A DNA stretch of 64,000 nt from JAQVCM01 sp040403095 (GTDB taxonomy: Bacteria > Bacteroidota > Bacteroidia > Flavobacteriales_D > Crocinitomicaceae), in NCBI GenBank assembly GCA_040403095.1, contig JBBALI010000014.1:1-64000 (forward strand), read 5' to 3'. Below, one piece after another: positions 1-8,456 of this stretch (its first letter is position 1; each line of letters starts with the position of its first letter). The notes under the pieces were generated by a model that did no database searches, was not told where the DNA came from, and saw only the letters and a program-made list of their open reading frames with translations. The position numbers were made by a program, and so were the translations under genes.

Positions 1-488
1 ATCTTTTAAGTTTTTTTGGCATTTCAGCTTCTATCAAATGGCCCAATGACATATTAATTGGAAATAAAAAAATAGCTGGTGTTTTAATTGAAAATCAGTT
101 GGAAAATACCAAAGTTAAAAGTAGTATCATAGGAATTGGATTAAATGTAAATCAAATCGAATTTGGAGGTTTCCATGCAACAAGTATGAAATTGGAAAAA
201 AATGATGACTTTTCACTCGAAAACGTGTCATTGAAATTGATAGAAACGCTCCAAACAAATTTTAATCAATTGCAAGTCAAAAATTTGGAAAGATTGAAAA
301 TAGCATATTTAAATCAACTGTGGCTAAAAGATCAATTAAGCACTTTTAAGGATGAAAAAGGCATTTTTGAAGGCAAAATTATTGGAACAGATGAATTTGG
401 TAGACTCATTGTAGAAAGAGATTCACAATTGAAAATATACGATTTAAAAGAAATTAAATTTCTGGATCGTAATGCTTCTGCAACTTGA
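1..488 (+). CDS. birA: Biotin--[acetyl-CoA-carboxylase] ligase, 3' part only (BirA-like)
   Basis: The gene is open from the left edge of the window (reading frame begins at base 3), so its N-terminus and start lie outside. The visible first residues contain the hallmark KWPND motif followed by KKIAGVLIE and later IGIGLNVNQ, which are the biotin and biotinyl-AMP binding segments of the BirA/LplA catalytic domain. The family attaches biotin to the carboxyl carrier subunit of acetyl-CoA carboxylase. About 160 residues are present, ending in a small beta domain-like tail. The last 35 bases overlap the convergent SRPBCC gene. A TTG at 99 is an internal codon, not a real start. The family assignment is secure; whether an N-terminal DNA-binding domain is present cannot be seen. 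Confidence 0.9.
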   Translation, partial: LLSFFGISASIKWPNDILIGNKKIAGVLIENQLENTKVKSSIIGIGLNVNQIEFGGFHATSMKLEKNDDFSLENVSLKLIETLQTNFNQLQVKNLERLKIAYLNQLWLKDQLSTFKDEKGIFEGKIIGTDEFGRLIVERDSQLKIYDLKEIKFLDRNASAT

Positions 489-861
489 AAGACATGTAAT
501 TGAATAAATTGGTCAGGGGCTTATCGACCAACATTTTCATAAAGGCATTTACTTCACCGTCAAACGCAATGTAACCTTCCGTTTGTTCACCAACTTCTTT
601 CAAATGAACAGTTAAAGTGAAAGGAAAAGGAGATTTCTCACCCGATTTCATTACAATTTGGGCTGGCGAAATTGCATCAATTTGAATCAAAGAAATCAGG
701 AAACCACCTTGCGCCTTGAAAGAGCAACTTTTTTCATCTGCTTTCCATTCACTCATTTTATCTTGCGGCATGATGTGAAATAAATTTTCAGTATTTATCA
801 AAAAGTCAAAAACTGTTTGAGCTGATGCATTTACCAATGATTTTGTACTTTCAATTTTCAT
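454..861 (-). CDS. SRPBCC (START/polyketide-cyclase-like) family protein
   Basis: This is a 135-residue soluble protein with the usual layout of a small helix-grip SRPBCC protein: an N-terminal strand (KIESTKSLVNASAQTVFDFL) with the V-x-F-x-F-L pattern, a central antiparallel sheet and a long C-terminal helix (FMKMLVDKPLTNLFNYMSFKL). The fold binds hydrophobic ligands; no ligand can be named. It starts 39 bases downstream of pyrE on the same strand, so it is probably co-transcribed with pyrE. Its 3' end overlaps the convergent birA gene by 35 bases. No signal peptide is present. The fold call is good; the function is unknown. Confidence 0.8.
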   Translation of the reverse strand: MKIESTKSLVNASAQTVFDFLINTENLFHIMPQDKMSEWKADEKSCSFKAQGGFLISLIQIDAISPAQIVMKSGEKSPFPFTLTVHLKEVGEQTEGYIAFDGEVNAFMKMLVDKPLTNLFNYMSFKLQKHYDPEI

Positions 862-900
862 GTGCTGAATATTTAGTTTGTTTTACGAAAAACGACTATT

Positions 901-1542
901 TTACTGATTCCAAGTGGAAGGATTTGCTCTCCATGATTGCAATGATTCCAAATCACTTTCGTTAATATATTCTTTGCGTATTGCTTGTTCCATCAAAAAA
1001 TCGTAATTCGTCAATGTTTCAAAAGGACAATTTGCATTCTTGAAATTTTCTTTGGCAACATCAAAATCATAGGTGAAAATCGCTACCAAGCCCTTTACTT
1101 CACAACCAGCTTCGCGAAGAGCGTTAACTGCCTGTAAACTACTACCTCCAGTTGAAATTAAATCTTCAATTACCACTACTTTTTGGCCCTTTTCAAAATC
1201 ACCTTCAATTTGATTTCCCAAACCATGACCTTTTGGAGTACTTCTCACATAAACAAAAGGAATACCCAATTCTTGGGCAACCAAAGCGCCTTGTGCAATT
1301 CCACCTGTTGCTACTCCTGCTATGAAATCTGGTTTACCGTACTTTTCCAAAATTACTTCAGAGTATGCCTGACGGATAAAAGTTCTAATTGTTGGATACG
1401 AAAGTGTTTTTCTATTATCGCAATAAATTGGGGATTTCCAACCCGATGCCCAAGTAAATGGATTTGTTGGTTGCAATTTTATTGCTTTAATTTGTAATAA
1501 AAATTCGGCTACTTTTAGTGCTCTGTCGTTATTTAAAATCAT
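901..1542 (-). CDS. pyrE: Orotate phosphoribosyltransferase
   Basis: Transfers ribose-5-phosphate from PRPP to orotate to give orotidine 5'-monophosphate in pyrimidine synthesis. The PRPP-binding motif VVVIEDLISTGGSS lies at about residues 117-130 of the 213-residue protein. The N-terminal FTWASGWKSPIYCDNR substrate region and the VRSTPKGHGLGNQIEG flexible catalytic loop are also present. The frame extends five codons further upstream, to 1557. I prefer the ATG at 1542 because a perfect TAnnTTTG promoter box ends only 4 bases before it, which would put the transcript start at about the ATG. It is followed by an SRPBCC gene on the same strand. Confidence 0.95.
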   Translation of the reverse strand: MILNNDRALKVAEFLLQIKAIKLQPTNPFTWASGWKSPIYCDNRKTLSYPTIRTFIRQAYSEVILEKYGKPDFIAGVATGGIAQGALVAQELGIPFVYVRSTPKGHGLGNQIEGDFEKGQKVVVIEDLISTGGSSLQAVNALREAGCEVKGLVAIFTYDFDVAKENFKNANCPFETLTNYDFLMEQAIRKEYINESDLESLQSWRANPSTWNQ

Positions 1543-1546
1543 GTTG

Positions 1547-1554
1547 CAAATGTA
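1547..1554 (-). promoter_or_regulatory. Bacteroidota -7 promoter box for pyrE
   Basis: TACATTTG on the minus strand matches the Bacteroidota -7 consensus TAnnTTTG exactly and ends 4 bases before the preferred pyrE start codon. It lies inside the start region of the divergent Nudix gene. No well-spaced -33 TTTG was found, so this is a partial match. If used, the pyrE mRNA would be leaderless or nearly so. Confidence 0.5.
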
Positions 1555-2158
1555 CAAAGTTTTTATTCAAGATAGACCAATCATTTTCATTTCTATGGAG
1601 GAAATTTCAAATTATGATGGTTTTTTTATCAGTCATTCAATTGGAGAAAATAATAATCAATACATTCTTAATTTAATGAATGAATTGCCAAAAGAAATAC
1701 AGTTGTATGTAATTGGTCAAAATCCCAAGGAGGAAATGATTTCATTTTTTAAAAACTATGAAATTATTGAAGCAGCGGGAGGAATTGTGAAAAGAAAAGA
1801 TAAATACTTGTTTATCAAAAGAAATGGAATTTGGGATTTACCCAAAGGGAAAGTTGAACCAAGTGAAAGTACCATAATGGCTGCCAAAAGAGAAATTGAG
1901 GAAGAGTGTGGTATTAAAAATCCAACTGTTAATGATTTGATTTTAATCACTTATCATACTTATGTTTATGCAGGAGTTCCCACATTGAAGAAAACTTTTT
2001 GGTACGAGTTGTCATACGAAGGCTCAAAGAAATTAAAACCCCAAATGGAAGAAGGAATCACCAAAGTAGAATGGATTGAAAAAAATAAAATTGACAAAAA
2101 ATACAACAAAACGTTTGCATCAATCAAAGACGTGATAGATGAATATTTTAAAAAGTAA
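1550..2158 (+). CDS. Nudix hydrolase
   Basis: Hydrolyses a nucleoside diphosphate linked to another moiety; the substrate is not predictable. The Nudix box GX5EX7REUXEEXGU is complete at about residues 100-122 (GKVEPSESTIMAAKREIEEE, then CGI), preceded by the typical AAGGIV and WDLPKG segments. The roughly 70-residue N-terminal extension before the Nudix domain has no recognised motif. An alternative ATG at 1541 overlaps the divergent pyrE start codon; I prefer 1550 (MYKVFIQDRP) because it avoids that overlap. The gene is divergent from pyrE with essentially no intergenic space. Confidence 0.88.
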   Translation: MYKVFIQDRPIIFISMEEISNYDGFFISHSIGENNNQYILNLMNELPKEIQLYVIGQNPKEEMISFFKNYEIIEAAGGIVKRKDKYLFIKRNGIWDLPKGKVEPSESTIMAAKREIEEECGIKNPTVNDLILITYHTYVYAGVPTLKKTFWYELSYEGSKKLKPQMEEGITKVEWIEKNKIDKKYNKTFASIKDVIDEYFKK

Positions 2159-2293
2159 CTGAAACAACAATCACTAAAACAGCTATTTGATTCGAAAATT
2201 AGAATTTAATAATTAAAATAATGCCTAATTTTTTGTTAATTAAAGTCATCGAATAAGTAGAAAATTGTAACCTTGTGTAAAAATAAATAAACT

Positions 2294-2746
2294 ATGAAAT
2301 CAATATTGACAATGATGGTGCTTGCGGCTTTGAGTTTTTCAGCTGCTGCTCAGGATGCTAAACCAGCTGATAAAAAAGCAAAAACAACAAAAACTGCTAA
2401 ACAAAAATTGCCAATTACTTTTAAAACGTTGGAAATTGTTAGACCAAATATCGCTTTTGGTGCTGACGAAACCTTCACATTTGATTTTAAAAACACTGGC
2501 AAAACCCCAATCATTATTAGTAACGTTCAAACTAGCTGTGGATGCACAACTGCTGAGAAACCATCTGAGCCAGTTCAACCTGGGAAAAGTTCAAAAATTG
2601 CTGTAAAGTACGACACTAAAAGAGTAGGTGATTTTACAAAAACAATTACAGTTTCAACTAATGTTGGCGACCCTATTGTATTGACAATTAAAGGTAAAGT
2701 TGCTCCCGACGGAGGAAATGCAGCACCAACAACGCCAAAGCATTAA
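2294..2746 (+). CDS. Secreted DUF1573 domain protein
   Basis: This is a 150-residue exported protein. Residues 1-20 form a signal peptide ending in SAAAQ, followed by a Lys/Thr-rich linker. The DUF1573 domain follows (about residues 40-135), with the family hallmark TSCGCTTAE and a strand pattern of an Ig-like (ASH/MSP-type) fold: FDFKNTGKTPIIISNV, then KIAVKYDTKRVGDFTK. DUF1573 proteins are very common in Bacteroidota, and their molecular role is not established. The gene stands alone, with a near-consensus promoter upstream (TAACCTTG) and an intrinsic terminator downstream. Confidence 0.88.
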   Translation: MKSILTMMVLAALSFSAAAQDAKPADKKAKTTKTAKQKLPITFKTLEIVRPNIAFGADETFTFDFKNTGKTPIIISNVQTSCGCTTAEKPSEPVQPGKSSKIAVKYDTKRVGDFTKTITVSTNVGDPIVLTIKGKVAPDGGNAAPTTPKH

Positions 2747-2767
2747 AAATATATTTCAATAATTTTG

Positions 2768-2800
2768 AAACCACTTTATTTACTTAAAGTGGTTTTTTTT
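2768..2800 (+). terminator. Intrinsic terminator after the DUF1573 gene
   Basis: An inverted repeat (AAACCACTTT / AAAGTGGTTT) with a short AT loop is followed by an uninterrupted run of eight Ts. It sits 22 bases after the stop codon of the DUF1573 gene. Confidence 0.85.
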
Positions 2801-2861
2801 GTGTTCATTTTATTCAAATTAAATTAAACACATTTTGAATTAATTGAACAAATTTCTTCAT

Positions 2862-2894
2862 TTTGGGCTTTGAAAGTAATGTTTGTTATCTTTG
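2862..2894 (+). promoter_or_regulatory. Bacteroidota -33/-7 promoter for the thiolase gene
   Basis: TATCTTTG at 2887-2894 matches TAnnTTTG exactly. A TTTTG at 2861-2865 lies 21 bases upstream, which is in the accepted range for the -33 element. The predicted transcript start is 10-15 bases before the ATG at 2913. Confidence 0.65.
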
Positions 2895-2912
2895 AACTTT
2901 AAAAATAATTCA

Positions 2913-4121
2913 ATGTCAAAAGAAGTATATATAGTTGATGGTGTTCGCTCTGCAATTGGAAATTTTGGTGGAACTCTAGCAGCAGTTCGTCCAGATGATT
3001 TAGCTGCACATGTGATGAAATCATTGATTGAAAAACATCCTAATTTAGATTTAAATTTAATTGAAGATGTAATTTTTGGTTGCGCAAATCAAGCTGGAGA
3101 AGACAATCGAAATGTTGCAAGAATGTCAGCACTTATGGCTGGTATTCCAATTACTGCTGGAGGAGAAACCGTCAACAGACTTTGTGCCTCTGGAATGGCT
3201 GCAACAATCAATGCTGCAAGAGCGATCAAAGATGGTGCTGGGGAAATATACATTTCTGGTGGTGTTGAGAACATGACACGCGGACCTTGGGTGATTTCTA
3301 AAACAAGTTCAGCCTTTGGCAGAGACGCTCAAATGTTTGATTCTTCATTTGGCTGGAGATTTATCAACCCAAAACTGGAAGTATTGTATGGTGTTGATAG
3401 CATGGGAAATACTGCTGAAAATTTAGCGCAACTTTACAATATTTCTAGAGAAGACCAAGATGTTTTTTCAGCTTGGTCACAAGAAAAAGCTTTTAAAGCG
3501 CAACAAAATGGAATTTTAGCGCAAGAGATTACGCCAATTGCAATACCACAAAAAAGAAAAGATCCTATCATATTTGATAAAGATGAATTTATGCGCCCCG
3601 AAACTTCTTTGGCAACATTGGGTGGTTTGCGACCTGCTTTTGCAAAAGATGGAACAGTTACAGCTGGAAATGCTTCTGGTTTAAACGATGGAGCAGCTGC
3701 GTTGTTGATTGCTTCGGAATCAGCATTAAAATCTCAAAATTTAAAACCTTTGGTTAGAATTGTTAGCGCTGCTGTTGCTGGTGTAGAGCCAAGAATCATG
3801 GGGATCGGTCCAGTTTATGCTTCTGAAAAAGCTTTGAAACGAGCTGGATTGACTTTAGATCAAATGGACGTTTTGGAATTGAATGAAGCTTTTGCTGCAC
3901 AAGTTTTGGCCTGTACTCGTAAAATGGGATTGGATGATCATGATTCTAGAATCAATCCAAATGGAGGTGCAATTGCTTTGGGACATCCACTTGGAATGTC
4001 AGGAGCGAGAATTCTTCACGCCGCAGCAAATGAATTGATTCGATCAAACAAAAAATATGCTTTGGTAACGATGTGCATTGGTGTTGGACAAGGTTATGCC
4101 ACTGTCATCGAACGCGTTTAA
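2913..4121 (+). CDS. Thiolase / acetyl-CoA acyltransferase (3-oxoadipyl-CoA thiolase-like)
   Basis: A 402-residue thiolase, which carries out thiolytic cleavage or Claisen condensation of 3-oxoacyl-CoA. All catalytic residues are visible: the nucleophilic Cys91 in NRLCASGMAA, His358 in GGAIALGHPLG and Cys388 in MCIGVGQG. Length and end are typical of the family. The sequence resembles the degradative PcaF/PaaJ/FadA group, but the exact chain-length preference cannot be read. The frame is open from a TTG at 2883; the ATG at 2913 is chosen because a promoter box covers 2887-2894 and the MSKEVYIVDGVR start is typical. No beta-oxidation partners are adjacent. Confidence 0.93.
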   Translation: MSKEVYIVDGVRSAIGNFGGTLAAVRPDDLAAHVMKSLIEKHPNLDLNLIEDVIFGCANQAGEDNRNVARMSALMAGIPITAGGETVNRLCASGMAATINAARAIKDGAGEIYISGGVENMTRGPWVISKTSSAFGRDAQMFDSSFGWRFINPKLEVLYGVDSMGNTAENLAQLYNISREDQDVFSAWSQEKAFKAQQNGILAQEITPIAIPQKRKDPIIFDKDEFMRPETSLATLGGLRPAFAKDGTVTAGNASGLNDGAAALLIASESALKSQNLKPLVRIVSAAVAGVEPRIMGIGPVYASEKALKRAGLTLDQMDVLELNEAFAAQVLACTRKMGLDDHDSRINPNGGAIALGHPLGMSGARILHAAANELIRSNKKYALVTMCIGVGQGYATVIERV

Positions 4122-4170
4122 CTTCAACCATTCATGCAAAACAATCGTTCAATAACATAAATAATAGCCT

Positions 4171-5760
4171 ATGCGTTTTTTAGTTGTTTCCAGTATTATA
4201 ATATCTTTTCTCTTTATTTCTTGCAGAAAAGAGAAAGCCATTTGGGAATCTGATTGGAGTTTGCCATTAGTTAGTGATACGCTGAATTTAAAAAATTTAG
4301 TCACTGATTCATTTTTGGCTTTGAACGGTTCTGGCAATTATCAATTGGAAATCAATAGAAATATTTTAGACTTCAAACTATCTGATTATATCGAAATTCC
4401 TGACACGACAATTTCTCAAAAGTATGCGATTGCATCCGGAAGTATAAATGTACAGCCAGGAACGAGTTTTGTCAACAACAACAAAGACCATTTGTTTGAT
4501 TTGCAAGGAGCGGAGTTGAAGCGAGTAGTTATTTCGGAGGGAAAAATTAAAATCAGTGTTGAAAATCCGATTGAAACAAAAACGATTTTCACTGTTAAAT
4601 TACCGAAAGCAAAAAAAGACGGTCAAGCGATTTCCAAAACTTTTCAAGCACCTGCTGGATCTAACGCAAATCCTTCTTTGACAAGCAGTGAAATAGATTT
4701 GGCTGGTTATGAATTGAACTTGACTGGAACTAATGGTGAAGGATTCAATTTGTTGCAATCTCAAATGATTGTGCAAACTGATGAATCTGGTGTTCCAGTA
4801 ACTGTTAATAATTACGATACAACCAAGTTCATCATTGAAATGAAAGGCATCAAAATGAATTATGCACGCGGTTATTTTGGCAATTTAATTGTACAAGACA
4901 CTTCTGATTTATATGTTGAATTTTTAGATAAAATCACAAGTGGAATATTTGATTTGCCAGCGACCAATATTCAATTTATCATTTCCAATGGAATCAAAGT
5001 TTCTGCCAAAGCAACTTTAAATTCGTTAGTTAATTCGAATACCTATTCTGGCTACAGTGTATCCTTGAATCATCCTCAAATGGGTGTTCCCTTTATTATC
5101 AATCAAGCGACTGGAACCTGGGATTCATTCTTTGCTTCTATCAAAACAATCTTGTTTACAAGTACAAACAGCAATGTTGAGCAATTCATCGAAAATTTGG
5201 GTGCGCATCAAAAATTAGATTTCAAATTAGAACTTAATCCCTACGGAAATATTTCTGGTGGTTGGGATGAATTTTTTCCTGACAGCAAATTGCAAGTAAC
5301 GTTAAAAGCACAGATGCCATTAAGCGCTTCTATGACCAATTTGACAATTCAAGATACTTTTGACTTGAATATCGATTCTGACCAAAACAATACACATATT
5401 GCGGCAGGAAAATTGAAATTGAAAGTTTCGAATGCTTTTCCGTTACAAGGAGAAGTGAAAATGTTCTTATTAGACGCTTCAGGTCAATTGGTGGAAACCG
5501 TTTCAAGTTCAGATTTAATTCCTTCGTCAGTATTTGGAACTTTGATTTCAGGACAAATTCAAAAATCTGATGCAACTATTTATTTTAATTTGAATTCAAA
5601 TACATTGACTAACATCAATTCAATCAAAAAAGTGGTAGTGAAAGTTGTTCTTAATACACCTGATGTTTTGACTAACAACTCTGATTTTGTGCTTATTCCT
5701 GAAGGCGCTTTTATGGCTTTCAAATTAGGAACTGCTTTTCAACTTGAAAATCGATTTTAA
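4171..5760 (+). CDS. Outer-membrane lipoprotein of unknown function, first gene of a three-gene operon
   Basis: 529 residues. The N-terminus is a lipoprotein signal with a lipobox (FISC, Cys18), followed by RKEKAIWESDWSLPL. The remainder is predicted beta-rich with no recognised catalytic motif. The stop codon is immediately followed by the ATG of the DUF5723 gene (5760/5761), so the two are translationally linked. That gene overlaps a T9SS-sorted protein gene. I know this type of lipoprotein only as a conserved hypothetical in Bacteroidota. The context suggests an outer-membrane or surface complex with the two downstream products. Confidence 0.8.
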   Translation: MRFLVVSSIIISFLFISCRKEKAIWESDWSLPLVSDTLNLKNLVTDSFLALNGSGNYQLEINRNILDFKLSDYIEIPDTTISQKYAIASGSINVQPGTSFVNNNKDHLFDLQGAELKRVVISEGKIKISVENPIETKTIFTVKLPKAKKDGQAISKTFQAPAGSNANPSLTSSEIDLAGYELNLTGTNGEGFNLLQSQMIVQTDESGVPVTVNNYDTTKFIIEMKGIKMNYARGYFGNLIVQDTSDLYVEFLDKITSGIFDLPATNIQFIISNGIKVSAKATLNSLVNSNTYSGYSVSLNHPQMGVPFIINQATGTWDSFFASIKTILFTSTNSNVEQFIENLGAHQKLDFKLELNPYGNISGGWDEFFPDSKLQVTLKAQMPLSASMTNLTIQDTFDLNIDSDQNNTHIAAGKLKLKVSNAFPLQGEVKMFLLDASGQLVETVSSSDLIPSSVFGTLISGQIQKSDATIYFNLNSNTLTNINSIKKVVVKVVLNTPDVLTNNSDFVLIPEGAFMAFKLGTAFQLENRF

Positions 5761-6987
5761 ATGAGAAATTCTTTCATATTCCTTTTCGTAATAGGTTTTC
5801 ATCATGCTTTTGGTCAGTTATGGTTGCCCATTCAGTATGACACGACATTAATAGATCAAGAATTTATTGTTTCAGGCGATAATTCTTATAATTCAACATC
5901 GTTGCGCAATAGTTTGGCTGATAGACTTTTTAGAGGTGGCCAAATTTCGGAGGATGTGATAAACAAAAATTACGATGCTCACAAAGGATTGAATCGTTTG
6001 GGGAAAAATCTTCAAGCTGAATTTGAATACCGAAATTACAAAGCAAATATTTTCGGAAATGAAAATTGGGGTTTTTTAGTAAAAGGAGGATATTACTTCA
6101 TTGGTTCTGCTGCCTATTCTGATGATTTATTTGGTTTAGTTTTCAAAGGAAATGATCATTTTTTGGGTTCAACAGCTGAATTTTCTGGTACAACAATGAA
6201 TCTTACAGGATTTCAAAAAGTAGGATTTGGCATTATTTCAAAAAAAGAAAAATCTTCTATCACTTTTAATTTTGTTAATGTTTCTAACGCTTATAAAGGA
6301 AATTTACAAACTGGCTTATTGACCCAAGATGCAGAAGCGAGTTCAATAGATTTAGAAATTGACGGCTCATTTTCATATACAGATAAAAATCAATTTTCGA
6401 ATGGATTGGGTGCTGCTGTAGATTTGGATTTCAAAATTCCGTTTCAATGGTTAAATGGCAGAAAAGCGTACATACAATTACAAGCTAAAAACTTAGGTTT
6501 GGCTTATATGAATCAAGGTGTGAAAAGTTACAGCGCGGATTCAACTTACAATTATTCTGGATTCAATTTTGACCAAATTTTCAATAACAATTCACTTTTT
6601 GGAAATGACTTTTCCGTTTTGGATTCATTGCAAATACAAACTGACCGCAAAAAAAACTGGGTTGCATTGCCTTGCGTATTTCAAGCAGCAAAATTAATAG
6701 ATGAAAATTATCAGGGCAAATTTCAATCTCTATTTGGTTTGCGACTATATCCGACACTGAGCTATACTCCTTTGTTGTATCTGGGACTTAATTATAGACC
6801 GATTAAACAGCTAGATTTGGGAATTGTTGGAGGTTATGGAGGTTTTGGCAGTTTCAGAGCTGGATTTTATTCTAATATAAACCTACCAAAAATTCAAATT
6901 GGAATAGGAACTGAAGATATATTAGGTTTTATTTCTAAAAACGCATTTGGCGAATCATTAAATTTAAGAGTAAGATGCAAATTATAA
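5761..6987 (+). CDS. DUF5723 family outer-membrane protein (predicted beta-barrel)
   Basis: 408 residues with an N-terminal signal peptide (MRNSFIFLFVIGFHHAFGQ). The pattern SLRNSLADRLFRGGQIS followed by alternating aromatic/glycine strands (NWGFLVKGGYYFIG; GFGIISKKEKSSITFNF) and a C-terminal IGIGTEDILGF ... LNLRVRCKL is that of the Bacteroidota DUF5723 family. These are predicted outer-membrane barrels related in look to PorP/FadL-type proteins. It begins one base after the upstream lipoprotein stop and overlaps the next gene by 13 bases, so the three are almost certainly one operon. Confidence 0.8.
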   Translation: MRNSFIFLFVIGFHHAFGQLWLPIQYDTTLIDQEFIVSGDNSYNSTSLRNSLADRLFRGGQISEDVINKNYDAHKGLNRLGKNLQAEFEYRNYKANIFGNENWGFLVKGGYYFIGSAAYSDDLFGLVFKGNDHFLGSTAEFSGTTMNLTGFQKVGFGIISKKEKSSITFNFVNVSNAYKGNLQTGLLTQDAEASSIDLEIDGSFSYTDKNQFSNGLGAAVDLDFKIPFQWLNGRKAYIQLQAKNLGLAYMNQGVKSYSADSTYNYSGFNFDQIFNNNSLFGNDFSVLDSLQIQTDRKKNWVALPCVFQAAKLIDENYQGKFQSLFGLRLYPTLSYTPLLYLGLNYRPIKQLDLGIVGGYGGFGSFRAGFYSNINLPKIQIGIGTEDILGFISKNAFGESLNLRVRCKL

Positions 6988-8453
6988 AAATCCTTTTCGT
7001 CATTGGAATCTTGACAGTTGCTCAAAATATCCAAGCACAAATTAAATTTTTCAATATCTATACCAACAATGGTTATGATTTTGGGGAAGGCGTTTGTCAG
7101 CTTTCTGACAGCAGTTATCTCATTACAGGCTCAACAAGCAGTTTTGGGGATGCACCTGCGCAAGCATTTATTTTACATGTAGACAGCCTAGGAAATCGTC
7201 TTTGGTCAAATGCTTATGGAGGTGCAGAAAGTGATTGGGGAAGGCGCATTTTCGCTGTAGAAGGCGATGGAATTTATGTCGCTGGCTACACTAATTCATT
7301 TGGAAATGGTTTGTTTGATTTTTACTTCTTTAAAACAGATTTTCAAGGAAATTTACTATTCGAAAAAACCTATGGAGGTTCAAATTTCGAGAAATTACAC
7401 GGTGCAGTAATGATGCCTGACACAACTTTCATTTTAGTTGGAGAAACACTTTCCAACGATACAGAACTTGAAGACATGTACCTCATGCGTTTGAAGTCAA
7501 ATGGCGATACAATTTGGACCAAAACGATTGGCTCAACAGGAAAAGACATTGCCAAAAATGTGAATATTGTAAACGATTCAACAGTCATCGTAGTTGGAGA
7601 TTATTTTGTGACCGATTCTTTGATGCAAAAAGGCATTGTGATGAAAATAAACATAAATGGAAACATTGATTGGACGAATTATACTGGCCAAAATGGAAAC
7701 TTTTCTTTGAATGATGTTACAATAAACAATAACATCATTCGCGCAGTTGGTAGTAATTTTCTTATAAACAATGGTCAGACAGTTTTCACCCACATTTACA
7801 GGTATTTAGCCAATGTAGACGGAAGTGTCATTTTTGAATTAATCGAGCAAAATGGAAGTGATACTCGAATTGATTATTTAACTGCCTATGGAAACAGCAA
7901 CAAATTTTACATCGCTGAACAAGCAAAAAGTAGTACAATTCCTGTTTTTGGAGTCGGAGAAGATTGTTTCATAAGAAGATATTCTGAATATTTGTTTTGG
8001 GAAAATTTCCCGGAATTAAACACGTCAAACTTAGGTCAAGATCAAGCTAGCCAAATGATTCCAACTTCTGATGGAGGTGCAATTATTGTAGGGTATAACA
8101 CTAGTTTTGGTTCTGGAGGAAAAAACATTACCCTGGTTAAAATTGGAGCAAATGATGATTTTCCAGCATCATATACTCCGCCAATTGAAAACAGTTTACT
8201 TACAATTGAAACGATTAAAAATGATGATTTACTATCCATTTTCCCAAATCCTATTGATCAGCAATTGCAATTATCCTCCACATTTTCAGGCAAAATAAAA
8301 GTGAAAATTGTTGACCTTTCAGGAAAAATCATTTATACTAATTCATTTGAAAACAATTTGGAAGTCAATTTTGAAAACTATCAATCGGGCGTTTATTTCG
8401 TTCAAGTTGAAGCAAATGGAAATCAAAAAATCATGAAGGTGGTTAAAAAGTAA
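6975..8453 (+). CDS. T9SS type A sorted beta-propeller-like surface protein
   Basis: 492 residues. The signal peptide ends near QNIQAQ. The middle is built of repeats of the form 'YLITGSTSSFG..DAFILHVDSLGNRLWSNAYGG', recurring roughly every 50-60 residues (YVAGYTNSFG; FILVGETLSND; IWTKTIGSTGKD). This is typical of propeller-like secreted Bacteroidota proteins. The C-terminus is a type A T9SS sorting domain (LLSIFPNPIDQQLQLSS ... SGVYFVQVEANG ... KIMKVVKK). It overlaps the DUF5723 gene by 13 bases. It should be exported by T9SS and anchored or released at the surface; the ligand is unknown. Confidence 0.85.
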   Translation: MQIIKILFVIGILTVAQNIQAQIKFFNIYTNNGYDFGEGVCQLSDSSYLITGSTSSFGDAPAQAFILHVDSLGNRLWSNAYGGAESDWGRRIFAVEGDGIYVAGYTNSFGNGLFDFYFFKTDFQGNLLFEKTYGGSNFEKLHGAVMMPDTTFILVGETLSNDTELEDMYLMRLKSNGDTIWTKTIGSTGKDIAKNVNIVNDSTVIVVGDYFVTDSLMQKGIVMKININGNIDWTNYTGQNGNFSLNDVTINNNIIRAVGSNFLINNGQTVFTHIYRYLANVDGSVIFELIEQNGSDTRIDYLTAYGNSNKFYIAEQAKSSTIPVFGVGEDCFIRRYSEYLFWENFPELNTSNLGQDQASQMIPTSDGGAIIVGYNTSFGSGGKNITLVKIGANDDFPASYTPPIENSLLTIETIKNDDLLSIFPNPIDQQLQLSSTFSGKIKVKIVDLSGKIIYTNSFENNLEVNFENYQSGVYFVQVEANGNQKIMKVVKK

Positions 8454-8456
8454 ATC

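Noticed and set aside
1183..1497. Plus-strand ORF inside pyrE
   Set aside because: It is a shadow of pyrE on the opposite strand with no start signal or motif.
3080..3276. Two overlapping plus-strand ORFs within the thiolase gene
   Set aside because: They lie entirely inside the thiolase gene in other frames, and their composition (Trp/Cys/Gln-rich) is that of shadow frames.
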